DNA from: Sphingomonas qomolangmaensis
Lineage (GTDB): Bacteria > Pseudomonadota > Alphaproteobacteria > Sphingomonadales > Sphingomonadaceae
Direction of reading: 5' to 3'
NCBI RefSeq assembly: GCF_024496245.1
Contig: NZ_CP101740.1
Span: 1,487,501-1,551,500, forward strand
Length of the DNA: 64,000 nt
Part shown: positions 44,811-55,400 of the stretch, one piece after another
How positions within the stretch are numbered: position 1 is the stretch's first letter
Layout: each line of letters begins with the position of its first letter
Position numbers and translations under genes: made by a program
Notes under the pieces: model-generated
The model's database searches: none
The model's input: the letters and a program-made list of their open reading frames with translations, nothing else
Told to the model about the DNA's origin: nothing

Positions 44811-44887
44811 GGTCGATCTGGTTCCTGAAAGCTGGTTGCGCCCCTATCGCAGCAAGCGCCGCCTTACCACCGCCGCATGACGCGCGA

Positions 44888-45961
44888 TCAGCCGGTACCG
44901 GGCGTATCGCCCAGCCGTTGCTCGGTCAGCACCTGCCAAGCCGCGATGAACAACCCCGCGGCGAGCGGGCCGACGACGATGCCGCTCAAGCCGACCAGAT
45001 TGATCCCGCCGAGCGTGGTCACCAGCACCAGCCAATCGGGGATGCCGGTGTCGCGCCCCACCAGGATCGGGCGCAGGATATTGTCGGCGAGCCCGATCAC
45101 CAGCACCCCCGACAGGATCACGATCGCCGCCTGCCAGATCGCGCCGGTCGCCAGCAGATAGATGCCGACCGGCGCCCAGATCAGCGCGGGGCCGATCGCG
45201 GGCAGCAGCGCGGCGATCGCCATCAGCACCCCCCACAGCAACGCCGCGGGCAGCCCTACCACCCAGAAGGTGGCCGCGCCGATCGCGCCTTGCACCAGCG
45301 CGACGATCCCCGAGCCCTTGATCGTCGCGCGCACCACCGCGACGAACTTGTCGGCCAGCCGCTCGGCGACCGACCGCTCGAGCGGCATCGCGCGGACGAT
45401 CGCCGGCCCGATGTCGTCGCCGTCGCGCAGCAGGAAGAAGGTGATGTACAGCCCGACGCCGAAGGCGAGCAGGAAGCCCGCCGCATTGGCGCCGATCGAC
45501 AGCGCGCGGGTGGCGAGCATGCTCGCGCTGCTGCCGACCGCGCGGGCAAGGCTCGCCTGCGCCTGCTCGAGGCTGTTGAAGCCCGAATTGTCGACCAGCC
45601 GCTGCAGCCGAAGCGGCAGCGCGTCGTGGACCTGCTCGAAATACAGCCCGAAATTGATCTGCCCCGACAGCATCTGGCTATACACCCCCGCGGCCTGGTC
45701 GACGACTAGGCTGGCGATGACGATGGCGGGGATGACGACCGCGACGGTGATGATCAGGATCGTCAGCGCCGCGGCGGTATTGCGCCGATCGGGAAAGCGC
45801 GCGAGCAGCCGGTGGAACAGCGGCTGGAACAGGATCGCCGCCAGCGTCGCCCACAGCAACGCGCCGATAAAGTCCGCCACCACCAGCAGCAGCGCCAGCG
45901 TGACCAGCACGACCAGCGCGATCAGGCCGCCATTCTCAACGCGTTCACGATTCACCGCCAT
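44888..45961 (-). CDS. AI-2E family transporter
   Basis: A 357-residue membrane protein with about seven to eight helices, matching the AI-2E/PerM family (formerly UPF0118). Family features: LLWATLAAILFQPLFHRLL at the N-terminus, long extracytoplasmic loop, and the C-terminal segments IPDWLVLVTTLGGINLVGLSGIVVGP. Members have been assigned to quorum-signal export or sodium/proton antiport; which applies here is unknown. A perfect 12-bp palindrome (TCCGAATTCGGA, 46023-46034) lies about 60 bases upstream. Confidence 0.9.
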   Translation of the reverse strand: MAVNRERVENGGLIALVVLVTLALLLVVADFIGALLWATLAAILFQPLFHRLLARFPDRRNTAAALTILIITVAVVIPAIVIASLVVDQAAGVYSQMLSGQINFGLYFEQVHDALPLRLQRLVDNSGFNSLEQAQASLARAVGSSASMLATRALSIGANAAGFLLAFGVGLYITFFLLRDGDDIGPAIVRAMPLERSVAERLADKFVAVVRATIKGSGIVALVQGAIGAATFWVVGLPAALLWGVLMAIAALLPAIGPALIWAPVGIYLLATGAIWQAAIVILSGVLVIGLADNILRPILVGRDTGIPDWLVLVTTLGGINLVGLSGIVVGPLAAGLFIAAWQVLTEQRLGDTPGTG

Positions 45962-46092
45962 CGGGGAGCTTGCCTTGCGCTAGTTGATGCTTTGCATGCG
46001 CCAACTGCGGCGGACACGCACGTCCGAATTCGGAACGACGTCGTCCAAACCCCTACCTGGCGCTTTTGGTCCGCGCCGCGGGAGCGCCCGGA

Positions 46093-46746
46093 TCAGCGAC
46101 CCTCGAACCGCTGCCCCGACCCGATCCGCGCGGCGATGATCGCGGCAATGCCCGCCGCCGCGGCCGCAGCCCACAGCGCGCCCATTCCGGCAACGGCATA
46201 GCTCGCCGCGCCCGCAACGCCGCCTGCAAGCAACCCCGCCCATAGCAGCAGATACGGCGCCCATCCGAAGCGATCGCCGCCCCCGAGCGCGATCGCGATA
46301 TGCTGGCCCAGCTTCACCAGCGTTCCCGTCATATAGGTGAGCCCGATATGGATGTCGGCGCCCTCGGCGAACACCGCATTCTCGGCCCCCATCGCCAGCG
46401 CCATCGCAACCGCGGCGGCGCCATGATAGCCCCACGCCGCGAGCAACGCCGCCAGCCCGAGTAGCGCCGCCACCAACGCCAGGACCGCCGATCGCCGCGC
46501 GGTGCCGAAACGCCGCCCCACCAGCGATCCGAACACGACCCCCGCAACGAAGCTCAGGATTAGCCCGCCGGCGACCACCGCGTCGCCGCCGCGCTCGCTC
46601 AACCCGACCCCGATCCGCGTGGTGTTCCCGCTCATGAACGAGACGAAGAAGCCGCCCAGGTGGACGAAGCCGACCGCGTCGACAAACCCCGCCAGCGCCG
46701 ACAGCGAAGCGGCCAGCAACCTGATGCGCATGTCGTATCGGACCAT
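46093..46746 (-). CDS. YoaK/DUF1275 family membrane protein
   Basis: A 217-residue membrane protein with six hydrophobic segments. The family signature is at the N-terminus: LSALAGFVDAVGFVHLGGFF followed by SFMSGNTTRIGV, and later LTYMTGTLVKLGQ. Function is unknown in this family. Alternative start at the internal ATG five codons later (46731). Confidence 0.9.
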   Translation of the reverse strand: MVRYDMRIRLLAASLSALAGFVDAVGFVHLGGFFVSFMSGNTTRIGVGLSERGGDAVVAGGLILSFVAGVVFGSLVGRRFGTARRSAVLALVAALLGLAALLAAWGYHGAAAVAMALAMGAENAVFAEGADIHIGLTYMTGTLVKLGQHIAIALGGGDRFGWAPYLLLWAGLLAGGVAGAASYAVAGMGALWAAAAAAGIAAIIAARIGSGQRFEGR

Positions 46747-46820
46747 CGGCAGGGCTTAGCACGAAGCGGTGGGTCGGCGTTCGATATCCTCGGACGAGCC
46801 ACGGCTAAACCGACGGAGAA

Positions 46821-47240
46821 TTATCGCTTCGTGCCGAACGCCTGCATCGCGTCGAGCGTTTCCTGGCTCAGGTGATGTTCGAGCCCCTCGGCGTCCATCT
46901 CGGCGATTTCGCTCGATACGCCCAGCCGCAGCAGGAAGCCGACGACGATGTCGTGCCGCGCCTTCGATCGTGCCGCCAGCGCGCGCCCCTCATCCGTCAG
47001 GAAGATCGAGCGGTAGGGGCGCATCTCGACCAGACTGTCGCGCTTGAGCCGGGTCAGCGTGTTCGCCACCGTCGCGGGGGTGACGCCCAGCCGTTCGGCG
47101 AGGTCGGTGGCCCGCGCCTCACCGGTTTCGGCGATCAGATCGGCGATCAGCTCGACATAATCCTCCTGCGTTTCGGTGCGGTGCGCCGAGCGCAGGCGCG
47201 CGAAGCGGCGCGCATGTTCCTGGGGTTCGGGCAAGGTCAC
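46821..47240 (-). CDS. mntR: Manganese-responsive DtxR-type regulator MntR
   Basis: A 139-residue DtxR-family regulator of manganese uptake. Winged helix: TQEDYVELIADLIAETGEAR, TDLAERLGVTPATVANTLTR and the wing EMRPYRSIFLTDEGR; a metal-binding helical domain follows with SKARHDIVVGFLLRLGVS and DAEGLEHHLSQETL. This is the single-domain MntR class, without the SH3-like tail. It is divergent from mntH and a perfect palindrome lies between them. GTG 47240 with GGAG nine bases upstream is preferred; ATG 47291 would add 17 residues but would almost abut the operator. Confidence 0.88.
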   Translation of the reverse strand: MTLPEPQEHARRFARLRSAHRTETQEDYVELIADLIAETGEARATDLAERLGVTPATVANTLTRLKRDSLVEMRPYRSIFLTDEGRALAARSKARHDIVVGFLLRLGVSSEIAEMDAEGLEHHLSQETLDAMQAFGTKR

Positions 47241-47298
47241 GGCGGGCAGCTCCTGTACGTCGCCGCACCCTTGCCATGGCAATGCCGACATTCCAAAT

Positions 47299-47314
47299 AT
47301 TAGCCCTAGCTAAT
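47299..47314. promoter_or_regulatory. MntR operator palindrome
   Basis: ATTAGC-CCTA-GCTAAT, a perfect 6+6 inverted repeat in the intergenic space between mntR and mntH, 46 bases before the mntH start. Position and symmetry fit an MntR box that represses both genes when manganese is plentiful. Confidence 0.75.
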
Positions 47315-47359
47315 CTTGATCGCGCGCGCATATAGGCTGGGCGACCGGAGACGCCCTGC

Positions 47360-48718
47360 ATGACCGACGACGCGATCGAGCCCGAGGCCAGCCCCGCCAA
47401 GCCGCGCGGCTGGCGTACGCAATCGGGCGACAGCCTGCCCGAGGTGTTCCGCAGCATCCCGATCCCGCGCGATGCGCGCTTCTGGACCAAGATGGGCGCG
47501 TTTTCCGGCCCCGGCTATCTGGTCGCGGTCGGATACATGGACCCCGGCAACTGGGCGACCGGCCTCGCGGGGGGATCGCAGTTCGGCTATACATTGCTGT
47601 CGGTCGTGCTGCTGTCGAACGTGATGGCGATCCTGTTGCAGGCGCTTGCCGCAAAGCTCGGCATCGTCACCGGCCGCGACCTGGCGCAGGCCTGCCGCGA
47701 CCATTATAGCCGCCCGGTGGGGTTCATGCTGTGGGTGGCGTGCGAGCTGGCGATCATCGCCTGCGACCTGGCCGAGGTGATCGGCACCGCGATCGCGCTG
47801 CAATTGCTGTTCGGCATCCCGCTGGTCTGGGGCGTCGTCATCACCGCGTTCGACGTGCTGCTGATCCTGCTGCTGCAGCAACGCGGCTTCCGCAAGCTCG
47901 AGGCGTTCGTGATCGCGCTGCTGATCGTGATCGGCGTGTGCTTCGCAGTCGAGCTCGCGCTGGCGCAGCCCGCGATCGGCGACGTGCTGCGCGGCTACAT
48001 CCCCACCACGCAGGTCGTGACCAACCCGGCGATGCTGTACGTCGCGATCGGCATCCTCGGCGCGACGGTGATGCCGCATAACCTGTATCTGCATTCGTCG
48101 ATCGTCCAGACGCGCGCGTTCGAGCGCGACGAGCGGGGCAAGCGCGAGGCGATCAAATACGCGACGCTCGACAGCACGATCGCGCTGATGCTGGCGCTGC
48201 TGATCAATTCGGCGATCCTGATCCTGGCCGCCGCGACCTTCCACACCGCAGGACGCACCGACGTCGCCGAGATCGGCGATGCGTATCAGTTGCTCGCACC
48301 GATGCTGGGGGTGGGCGTCGCCAGCACGCTCTTCGCGGTCGCGCTGCTGGCGTCGGGGCAGAATTCGACGATCACCGCGACGCTCGCCGGACAGATCGTG
48401 ATGGAGGGATTCCTGCGAATCCGCCTGCCCGCATGGCAGCGGCGGCTGATCACCCGGCTGCTGGCGATCATCCCCGCGGTGACCGTCGCGGCGCTGTATG
48501 GCGACAGCGGCACCGCGCAATTGCTGGTGTTCAGCCAAGTGGTGCTGTCGATGCAATTGCCCTTCGCGGTGATCCCGCTGGTCGCCTTCACCAGCGATCG
48601 CGCCAAGATGGGCGGCTTCGCCAACCGCCCCGCGCTCAAATGGGCGGCGTGGATTGTCGCGGCGGTGATCGTGACCCTCAACGTGAAGCTGCTGATCGAT
48701 TTCGCGGCGATGATCTGA
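47360..48718 (+). CDS. mntH: Manganese transporter of the Nramp family
   Basis: A 452-residue Nramp transporter, proton-coupled uptake of Mn2+ (and Fe2+). Metal-binding motifs [10 protein letters not shown] (helix 1) and [14 protein letters not shown] (helix 6) are present with the standard eleven-helix pattern. The first 40 residues are a soluble tail rich in charged residues. CCGGAG sits before the ATG. Regulation by the neighbouring MntR and the palindrome at 47299-47314 is likely. Confidence 0.96.
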   Translation: MTDDAIEPEASPAKPRGWRTQSGDSLPEVFRSIPIPRDARFWTKMGAFSGPGYLVAVGYMDPGNWATGLAGGSQFGYTLLSVVLLSNVMAILLQALAAKLGIVTGRDLAQACRDHYSRPVGFMLWVACELAIIACDLAEVIGTAIALQLLFGIPLVWGVVITAFDVLLILLLQQRGFRKLEAFVIALLIVIGVCFAVELALAQPAIGDVLRGYIPTTQVVTNPAMLYVAIGILGATVMPHNLYLHSSIVQTRAFERDERGKREAIKYATLDSTIALMLALLINSAILILAAATFHTAGRTDVAEIGDAYQLLAPMLGVGVASTLFAVALLASGQNSTITATLAGQIVMEGFLRIRLPAWQRRLITRLLAIIPAVTVAALYGDSGTAQLLVFSQVVLSMQLPFAVIPLVAFTSDRAKMGGFANRPALKWAAWIVAAVIVTLNVKLLIDFAAMI

Positions 48719-48801
48719 AGCAAAACGCTTTCGCCTGTTAGCGTTACCGCGCTATGCTTCTTGCCATAATCGCCGTCGGGCGAAGGGCGGAGGGGACGAA
48801 T

Positions 48802-49740
48802 ATGCGGGTTCATCGGGCATTCGCGGCGCTGCTGGCGCTTGGCACACCGGCGCTGGCGCAGGATTCGCAGCAGCAGGCGCGCGCGATTGCGGGCGAGCCC
48901 GTCGCCGCGCCGCAGCGGCTGACGCTCGCCGACCTGCCCGAGCCGACGGGCAAGCCGATCGCGCTGTTTGACGGGCGCAGCCTAGACGGGTGGACGGCGT
49001 GGCTGGGCTATGCCGATCCCGCGATCACCTATCAGGCCAAGCCCGGCGCGACGCCGATCGGCACCTCCCGCGACACCAAAAGCGATTTCGCGGTGCGCGA
49101 GATCGACGGGGCGCCGGCGATCTGGGTGAAGGGCGAGACCTGGGGCAGCCTGGTCCACCGCGCGGACCTGCGCGACTATCACCTGCGGCTGGAGTTCAAA
49201 TGGGGGGCCAAGACCTTCGCGCCGCGCGAAACGCTGCCGCGCAACAACGGCCTGCTCTATCACACGCATGGCGCGCCCGGCGAAGTGTTCGGCACCTGGC
49301 GGCCATCATCGGAGTTCGAGATCATGACCGGATCGACCGGCATGATCGTCGCGGTGGGCGGCAAGCTGCGCGGGCGCACCAATGTGAGTTTCGATCCGAC
49401 GCTGATCGCGCCGCATCTGCGCTACCGCGCGGGCGGCACCGAGATCGACATCGTCAATGGCACCCCGACCTGGAATGTCGAGGCGGCGACCGACGCCGAG
49501 CGCCCGGTGGGCGAGTGGAACACGCTCGACCTGTACGTGGTGGGCGACCGCGCGGTGCATGTCGTCAACGGCGTGCCGGTGGCGCAGGTCCGCGACCTGG
49601 CGACGATCGCCCCCGACGGCACCCGCGTGCCGCTGACGCATGGCCAGATCCAGTTGCAGTCCGAAGGGGCCGAGACGTGGTTCCGGGGGATCACGGTGGA
49701 GCCGATCAAGACGCTGCCGCGGGTTGTGGTGGGGGAGTGA
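48802..49740 (+). CDS. DUF1080 (3-keto-disaccharide hydrolase-like) exported protein
   Basis: A 312-residue secreted protein. Signal peptide MRVHRAFAALLALGTPALAQ; then a concanavalin-like beta domain of the DUF1080 type (FDGRSLDGWTAWLGY, DYHLRLEFKWG, NNGLLYHTHG, GQIQLQSEGAETWFRGI). Some members hydrolyse 3-keto-glycosides. GGAGGGG is seven bases before the ATG at 48802; the longer frame from 48754 lacks a site. Its 3' neighbour is the minus-strand caspase operon, 31 bases away. Confidence 0.88.
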   Translation: MRVHRAFAALLALGTPALAQDSQQQARAIAGEPVAAPQRLTLADLPEPTGKPIALFDGRSLDGWTAWLGYADPAITYQAKPGATPIGTSRDTKSDFAVREIDGAPAIWVKGETWGSLVHRADLRDYHLRLEFKWGAKTFAPRETLPRNNGLLYHTHGAPGEVFGTWRPSSEFEIMTGSTGMIVAVGGKLRGRTNVSFDPTLIAPHLRYRAGGTEIDIVNGTPTWNVEAATDAERPVGEWNTLDLYVVGDRAVHVVNGVPVAQVRDLATIAPDGTRVPLTHGQIQLQSEGAETWFRGITVEPIKTLPRVVVGE

Positions 49741-49771
49741 TGGGGGGGGCGACAGACGACTTTAAATTTAC

Positions 49772-51661
49772 CTACAGGACTGACTTGGCAGAATAAGGCA
49801 GTTGCTTAGGCATCAGGAACCAAGGGGTTCGATCAGGTAGCAGTAATGCTGCAAACACAGCGATCAGGCCCTCGCCTTTGATAGGGGTGGGCGCAGATTG
49901 CCAAACTGCTTCCAATTCGCTCACCGTAAAAATGTCTGTGCCAATGCGGTATCCTGCATTCACACCGCCCCTTATCGTGTCGTCGCCGAATTCTTCATAT
50001 GCTGCAGGAAGGAAGGCATTGAGGTCCGTGCCATCAAACTGAATCAGCCAAGGATCGAACGCGTCTTCCAAGCCAAATAGCGCAGCCCCTCGCAACAATA
50101 TGGTCAAAAGCTCCGTAGGCCGAGCCAGTGACGGCCGAACTTGATCAGCGACCCCCGTTTGGCGGGCAATAAGAAATCGAAGAATTTCCTTCGGGTCGAT
50201 GCTCGGCGATGCAAAGAGACCCTTATAACGAATCGCAGAATTGAAGAGAGTTCCCAAGAGCATCTCGGCCTCAGCGGTAGCACCACCTTGAAAAGCGGCT
50301 GAAAGTGCACACACTAAGGGAGCGGCTTGGGCATCACTGATCGCCACGACAGATGACGGAAGCTGTTCCAAAATCGCGTTAATGTATCGCCGAAGCAAAT
50401 CGCAATCCGCAACTTCGTCGTTCTCGCTTCGGATATGATAGACCATTGCAGCCCACCCCAAGAGGCGCGTGAGACGTAACGGGAGTAAAAAGAGGTCTGG
50501 AATACCCCCAGCTCGCGTGAGAAGCGCGTAGCGGTCCGCGCAAACTGCGATGGTTGCTTCGGCCACCACCCGCTCCGCCTCGTTCGCAGCCTCAGTGGCC
50601 AAGCTTTTTATTGAAGCCGCAACTGCAGCCTCACCGGCATGGCGTAGGGCCGCAACAATGATTGAGGCGGTGACATCTAAGGTGCGAAGGCGATCCAGTG
50701 AGCTATCGGCTTTTAGCTTTCCCGCAGCGTTGAGCCTCTCCAACAGTTGGGCGCGACTGTTGCCTGTCGGAAGCGTCGCTAACACTCGGCCCAAGCCGTC
50801 GATAACCTCACGCGGCGACCATTCCGCGTTGTCGAGGCGGTCCCATATGCGCCATAGGTCTGACATCGCAGCTTCCACCGCTACTTGAGTGTCAGAATCG
50901 AGCCAATCGCCTAATGTAGCTCTCAGCGGGCCGCCTCCTCCTCCGAAAGATGGGTTGCGACAAAACCGTCTCGGCCCAAATAGGTTGAGCCCCCAAAGGA
51001 CAGGCGACTGCTCTCCTGCTGCTGCTAAAACTTCAGCTACACGTGTGCCGATCTCCAGCAAATCTAACGTAGGCCGATTGTCTGAAACGAACGTTTTACC
51101 TTCAATGCAGTTTAGGAATGCGAAAGTGCCAATACCGGCATCATCAACCTCCATGGCCGACTGATCGCGCGCCGCCATTGCCAAAACAGTAACGCCCGGA
51201 GTGTTTTTTGCGCCAAGGTCTTCGGGTCGCAGCAACGCCCTAATATCACCCGATACGCCCCCGGCTTGACACGCATCGACAATAAGGTTGGTTTGAAGGG
51301 GAGCTGCTTCAGCAATAATAGAAAGCAGCTCGCTCGCCGACAACGCAGTGGCAGATAATAACCGCGACGATGCGTCGCGCGGTAGCAGGTAAAATGTGCC
51401 AGCCTTTACACCGCCATGACCAGCGAAAAATACAGTCAGCGTTTCTATCTGTTCTGGCCAGTCTAACACCTCTCGAATCGCTACGCGTACCTCTGATAGG
51501 GTGGGAGATATTAGCAAGCGTGACCATAAGGGGTCATAATCTCCGACTTCCGGCATCATAAGCATGTTAAAAACGCGGCAGGCGTCTCCCTCCGCACCTG
51601 ATAACAGGTTTTCCTCGTCGTACTGGTCACACCCTATAGCGATTAAGCATCGCCGGTTCAC
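49772..51661 (-). CDS. Caspase family (C14) protease, second gene of two-gene operon
   Basis: A 629-residue protein with an N-terminal caspase/metacaspase fold: CLIAIGCDQYDEENLLSGAE, the catalytic histidine in VFFAGHGG (His 82) and the catalytic cysteine in IVDACQAGG (Cys 131), both in the canonical context. Residues 240-629 are an unrecognised largely helical domain that could be a sensor or a repeat scaffold. It starts at GTG overlapping the stop of the upstream gene (GTGA), so both are coupled. Base composition is lower in GC than the flanking genes, a sign of transfer. Bacterial caspase-like proteases often act in cell suicide or CRISPR/toxin defence; target here unknown. Confidence 0.88.
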   Translation of the reverse strand: MNRRCLIAIGCDQYDEENLLSGAEGDACRVFNMLMMPEVGDYDPLWSRLLISPTLSEVRVAIREVLDWPEQIETLTVFFAGHGGVKAGTFYLLPRDASSRLLSATALSASELLSIIAEAAPLQTNLIVDACQAGGVSGDIRALLRPEDLGAKNTPGVTVLAMAARDQSAMEVDDAGIGTFAFLNCIEGKTFVSDNRPTLDLLEIGTRVAEVLAAAGEQSPVLWGLNLFGPRRFCRNPSFGGGGGPLRATLGDWLDSDTQVAVEAAMSDLWRIWDRLDNAEWSPREVIDGLGRVLATLPTGNSRAQLLERLNAAGKLKADSSLDRLRTLDVTASIIVAALRHAGEAAVAASIKSLATEAANEAERVVAEATIAVCADRYALLTRAGGIPDLFLLPLRLTRLLGWAAMVYHIRSENDEVADCDLLRRYINAILEQLPSSVVAISDAQAAPLVCALSAAFQGGATAEAEMLLGTLFNSAIRYKGLFASPSIDPKEILRFLIARQTGVADQVRPSLARPTELLTILLRGAALFGLEDAFDPWLIQFDGTDLNAFLPAAYEEFGDDTIRGGVNAGYRIGTDIFTVSELEAVWQSAPTPIKGEGLIAVFAALLLPDRTPWFLMPKQLPYSAKSVL

Positions 51662-52332
51662 GGTCGAAAAGCCTTAAATCGCTGAAGTCGCTCCTGCTCC
51701 TTAGCAATAGCTGATGCCTTTTTTCCTTCGATCAACGCTTCCGCTTTGGCCTGATACTCCGGGGATTGGCTTTGCAATTCAGTGAGAATGCGCTGACCCA
51801 TATTGGGCGCCACATAAATCGAGGGCATAGAAATATCACCGTCTGGACCAACACCGAACTCTATCTTTTCAAGCATTTCCATAAAGGCATCCGGCAAAGG
51901 ACGGTTGCCCCCCTGGACAGTGTTTCCACTTTCTTCGCAGACGCGAGATACGGATTGGAAAACGTGTTGTATCTGTTGTTCAGCCATACTTCCAGCAACA
52001 CCAAGGATTGTCTTGGGTATGATAGTGAGATCGTGGTCGGCGATATCCTGCCAAGCAATGGCCCACTCGTCTTGAATGGTGACCATTTCTTCAGGTGCGC
52101 GTTCCGGTACGGCGGGCGAACTCCAGCCTCTCCCATGCATAAAACGGCGTACGTTTTCTTCGGGAACGATCTCGTTCATTCGTGTTTGTGTGATCGCTCC
52201 AATCACCGCAACCATGGCAGCCTGCACGGCCTGACGTTCCTTAACATAGTCGCCGAATTCTCGCGGCCGGTCAGCTGTCTGTAGATCGGCTGCGGTCGCA
52301 AAGTTTTGGTCGCTGTCATTGCTCATGGCCAT
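51658..52332 (-). CDS. Unrecognised partner of the caspase protein
   Basis: A 224-residue soluble protein, helical with a basic charged C-terminal tail (GKKASAIAKEQERLQRFK). No signal peptide, no membrane helix and no enzyme motif. It is the first gene of the operon and overlaps the caspase gene by 4 bp, so it may be a substrate, activator or sensor of the protease. Codon use is AT-richer than the chromosome. Start at ATG 52332 (or 52326). It does not look like a gasdermin. Confidence 0.65.
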   Translation of the reverse strand: MAMSNDSDQNFATAADLQTADRPREFGDYVKERQAVQAAMVAVIGAITQTRMNEIVPEENVRRFMHGRGWSSPAVPERAPEEMVTIQDEWAIAWQDIADHDLTIIPKTILGVAGSMAEQQIQHVFQSVSRVCEESGNTVQGGNRPLPDAFMEMLEKIEFGVGPDGDISMPSIYVAPNMGQRILTELQSQSPEYQAKAEALIEGKKASAIAKEQERLQRFKAFRP

Positions 52333-52425
52333 CAGTGTAAACCCTTTTTAACCGATTTACAGGCGTTCGGCGCTTTAGAAGGCAGGTACTTGATCTGCCC
52401 GCTTCCCACAGGACATTACCCCACC

Positions 52426-55400
52426 TCAATGAAAATCCCGCGACTTCGGCAGCACCCGCACATCCCGCGGATGCCGATCATACACCGGCCGCGCGACTTC
52501 GTCGGCGCGCGATAGCGTCGTCGGGGGCGCGGCGTCGCCCAGCGTGTCGAGCAATGCGGTGCGGTCGATCACGCGGGCGCCCATCAGGTGGACGACGCCC
52601 TCGGGGCTGCGCTGGACCTCGCCCTCGACCAGCATCAGCCGCGCGGTCATCACCTCGCGGCGATAGGTTTCGAACAGGCGCGCCCATAATACGACGTTGG
52701 TGACGCCGGTTTCGTCCTCGATCGTGACGAAGATCGCATTGCCCTTGCCGGGGCGCTGGCGGACCAGCACGATTCCCGCGGTGCGAAGCCTTGTGCCCGC
52801 CTTGGCCGCGCTGGTCTGCGCGCAGGTGGCGACGCGCTCGGCATCGAGCGTGCGCCGCACGAAGGTCATCGGATGATCCTTCAGCGACAGGCGAAGCGTC
52901 TGGTAATCGATCGCGACTTCCTGCGACGCCGCCATGGCGGGCAGCGCCATATCGGGTTCGTCGGCAAGCTCGCGCGCGCGCGCGGCGGCGAACAGCGGCA
53001 GCTCGCCACTGGGGGTGCGGCGCGCCTCCCACAAGGCCTGCCGCCGCCCCAGCCCCAGCGAGCCGAAGGCATCGGCATCGGCGAGCAGGCGAAGCGCGCG
53101 CTGCGGCAGATCGGCGCGGCGCGCGAGCGCCTCGACGCTGTCGAAGCGGCCATGCGCGCGGGCGGCGACCAAAGCCTGCGCCCAGGCCTGCCGAAAGCTG
53201 TCCATCTGGCGAAAGCCCAGCCGGATCGCGAGCGCGCCCTGCCCCGGCTGCCTGAGGCCGCCCTCCAGATCATTGTCCCAGATGCTGGCGTTGATGTCGA
53301 TCGGCCGCACCTCGACGCCGTGTTCGCGCGCGTCGCGCACGAGCTGCGCGGGGGCGTAGAAGCCCATCGGCTGCGAATTGAGCAGCGCGCAGGTGAACAC
53401 CGCGGGCTGATGGCATTTGATCCACGACGAGACATAGACCAGCCGCGCGAACGACAGCGCGTGGCTTTCGGGAAAGCCATAGCTGCCGAACCCCTCGATC
53501 TGGCGATAGCAACGCTCGGCAAAGGCGCGTTCGTAGCCGCGCGCGGTCATGCCATCGACGAGCTTGTCCTTCATCTTGTCGATCCCGCCATGGTTGCGGA
53601 AGGTGGCCATCGCGCGGCGCAGCTGGTTCGCCTCGCCCGGGGTGAAGCCCGCCGCGACGATCGCCAGCTTCATCGCCTGTTCCTGGAACAGCGGCACGCC
53701 GAAGGTCTTGCCGAGCAGGGTGCGAAGCTCGTTGGGGTCGTGCGGCGGCGCGGGCGAGGGATAATCGACCTTCTCGATCCCGCTGCGGCGGCGAAGATAG
53801 GGGTGGACCATGTCGCCCTCGATCGGGCCGGGGCGGACGATCGCGACCTGGACGGTGAGGTCGTAGAGCGAGCGCGGCTTGAGGCGCGGGAGCATGTTGA
53901 TCTGCGCGCGGCTTTCGACCTGGAACACGCCGATGCTGTCGCCCTTGTCGAGCATTTCGTAGACTGCGGGGTCGTCGGCCTTGATGTCGACGGTGAGGTC
54001 GTGATCGCCAAGCCCGTGCTCGCGCATCATCGCGAACGCCTTGCGGATGCAGGTGAGCATGCCGAGCGCGAGGACGTCGACCTTCATCAGCCCCAGCGCG
54101 TCGATATCGTCCTTGTCCCATTCGATGAAGGTGCGGTCGGCCATCGCGCCATTGTGGATCGGCACGGTCTCGTCGAGCCGGTTCTGGGTGAGGATGAAGC
54201 CGCCGACATGCTGCGAGAGATGGCGGGGAAATTCGAGGATCTGGTCGACCAGGCTGCGTAGCCGCGCGACGTGCGGGTTGGCGGGATCGAAGCCCGATTC
54301 GGTGAAGCGGCGCTCCTCCATGCGGCTGGCGAAGCTGCCCCACACGGTGCCGACCAGCCGCGCGGTCGCGTCCTCCGAAAAGCCCAGCACCTTGCCGACT
54401 TCGCGGACGGCGCTGCGCGGGCGATAATGGATGACGGTCGCGGCGATCCCTGCCCGCTCGCGGCCATAGCGGGCATAGATATACTGCATCACCTCCTCGC
54501 GGCGTTCATGCTCGAAATCGACGTCGATATCGGGGGGCTCGTGGCGTTCCTCGGACACGAAGCGCGAGAACAGCAGGTCGTGCTCGGTCGGATCGACCGA
54601 GGTGACGCCGAGCAGGAAGCAGACGATCGAATTGGCCGCCGAGCCACGCCCCTGGCACAGGATCGGCGGATCGCGGGTGCGCGCGAAGCGGACCAGATCG
54701 TGGACGGTGAGGAAATAATAGGCGTAGTTCTGGCTGGCGATCAGCGTGAATTCCTCGGCCAATCGGCGGCGGACATCGGCGGGCAGATCGGCGCCGTAGC
54801 GCTGGTGCGCCGCCTCGACGACCATATGCTCGAGCCATGCCTGTGGCTGCCAGCCCTCGGGCACCGGCTCGTGCGGATATTCGTAGCGCAGATCGTCGAG
54901 GGTGAAGACGATGCGGGCGAGCAGGGCCAGGCTTTCGCCCACCGCCTGCGGGCAATCGCGGAACAGCCGCGCCATTTCGGCGGCGGGCTTGAGATAGCGT
55001 TCGGCATTGGCGGCGAGGCGGCGCCCGGCGGCGGCGATCGTCGTCTTCTGTTCGATACAGGTGAGGACGTCGTGGAGCTGGCGCTGATCGGGGGTGGCGT
55101 AGAGCGCATCGTTGGTGGCGAGCAGCGGCAGCCCGGTGCGCGCGGCGAGGTCGATCAGCGCGGCGAGGCGGCGGCGGTCGCGGCCCGCGCGGTGCATGGT
55201 CGCGCCGATCCAGACGCGGCCGGGGGCGGCGGACTGGAGGGCGGCGAGGATGCGTTCCTGGCCCCCCACCCCATCGTCACCCCGGACTAGTTCCGGGGTC
55301 CAGCGTGCGCCAACCGCTGGCGTGGGTGGTGGAGAGGTGGACCCCGGAACCAGTCCGGGGTGACGAAGCAGGGTTAGTTTGGGTTCGACGGGTGGCGCGC

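Noticed and set aside
45962..46092. Small RNA in the AI-2E upstream region
   Set aside because: A palindrome and promoter-like text are present but no terminator or conserved structure can be supported.
51658..52332. Caspase partner as a bacterial gasdermin
   Set aside because: Bacterial gasdermins are beta-rich, often near a caspase. This protein reads as helical with a charged C-terminal coil and lacks any membrane-inserting hydrophobic N-terminus.
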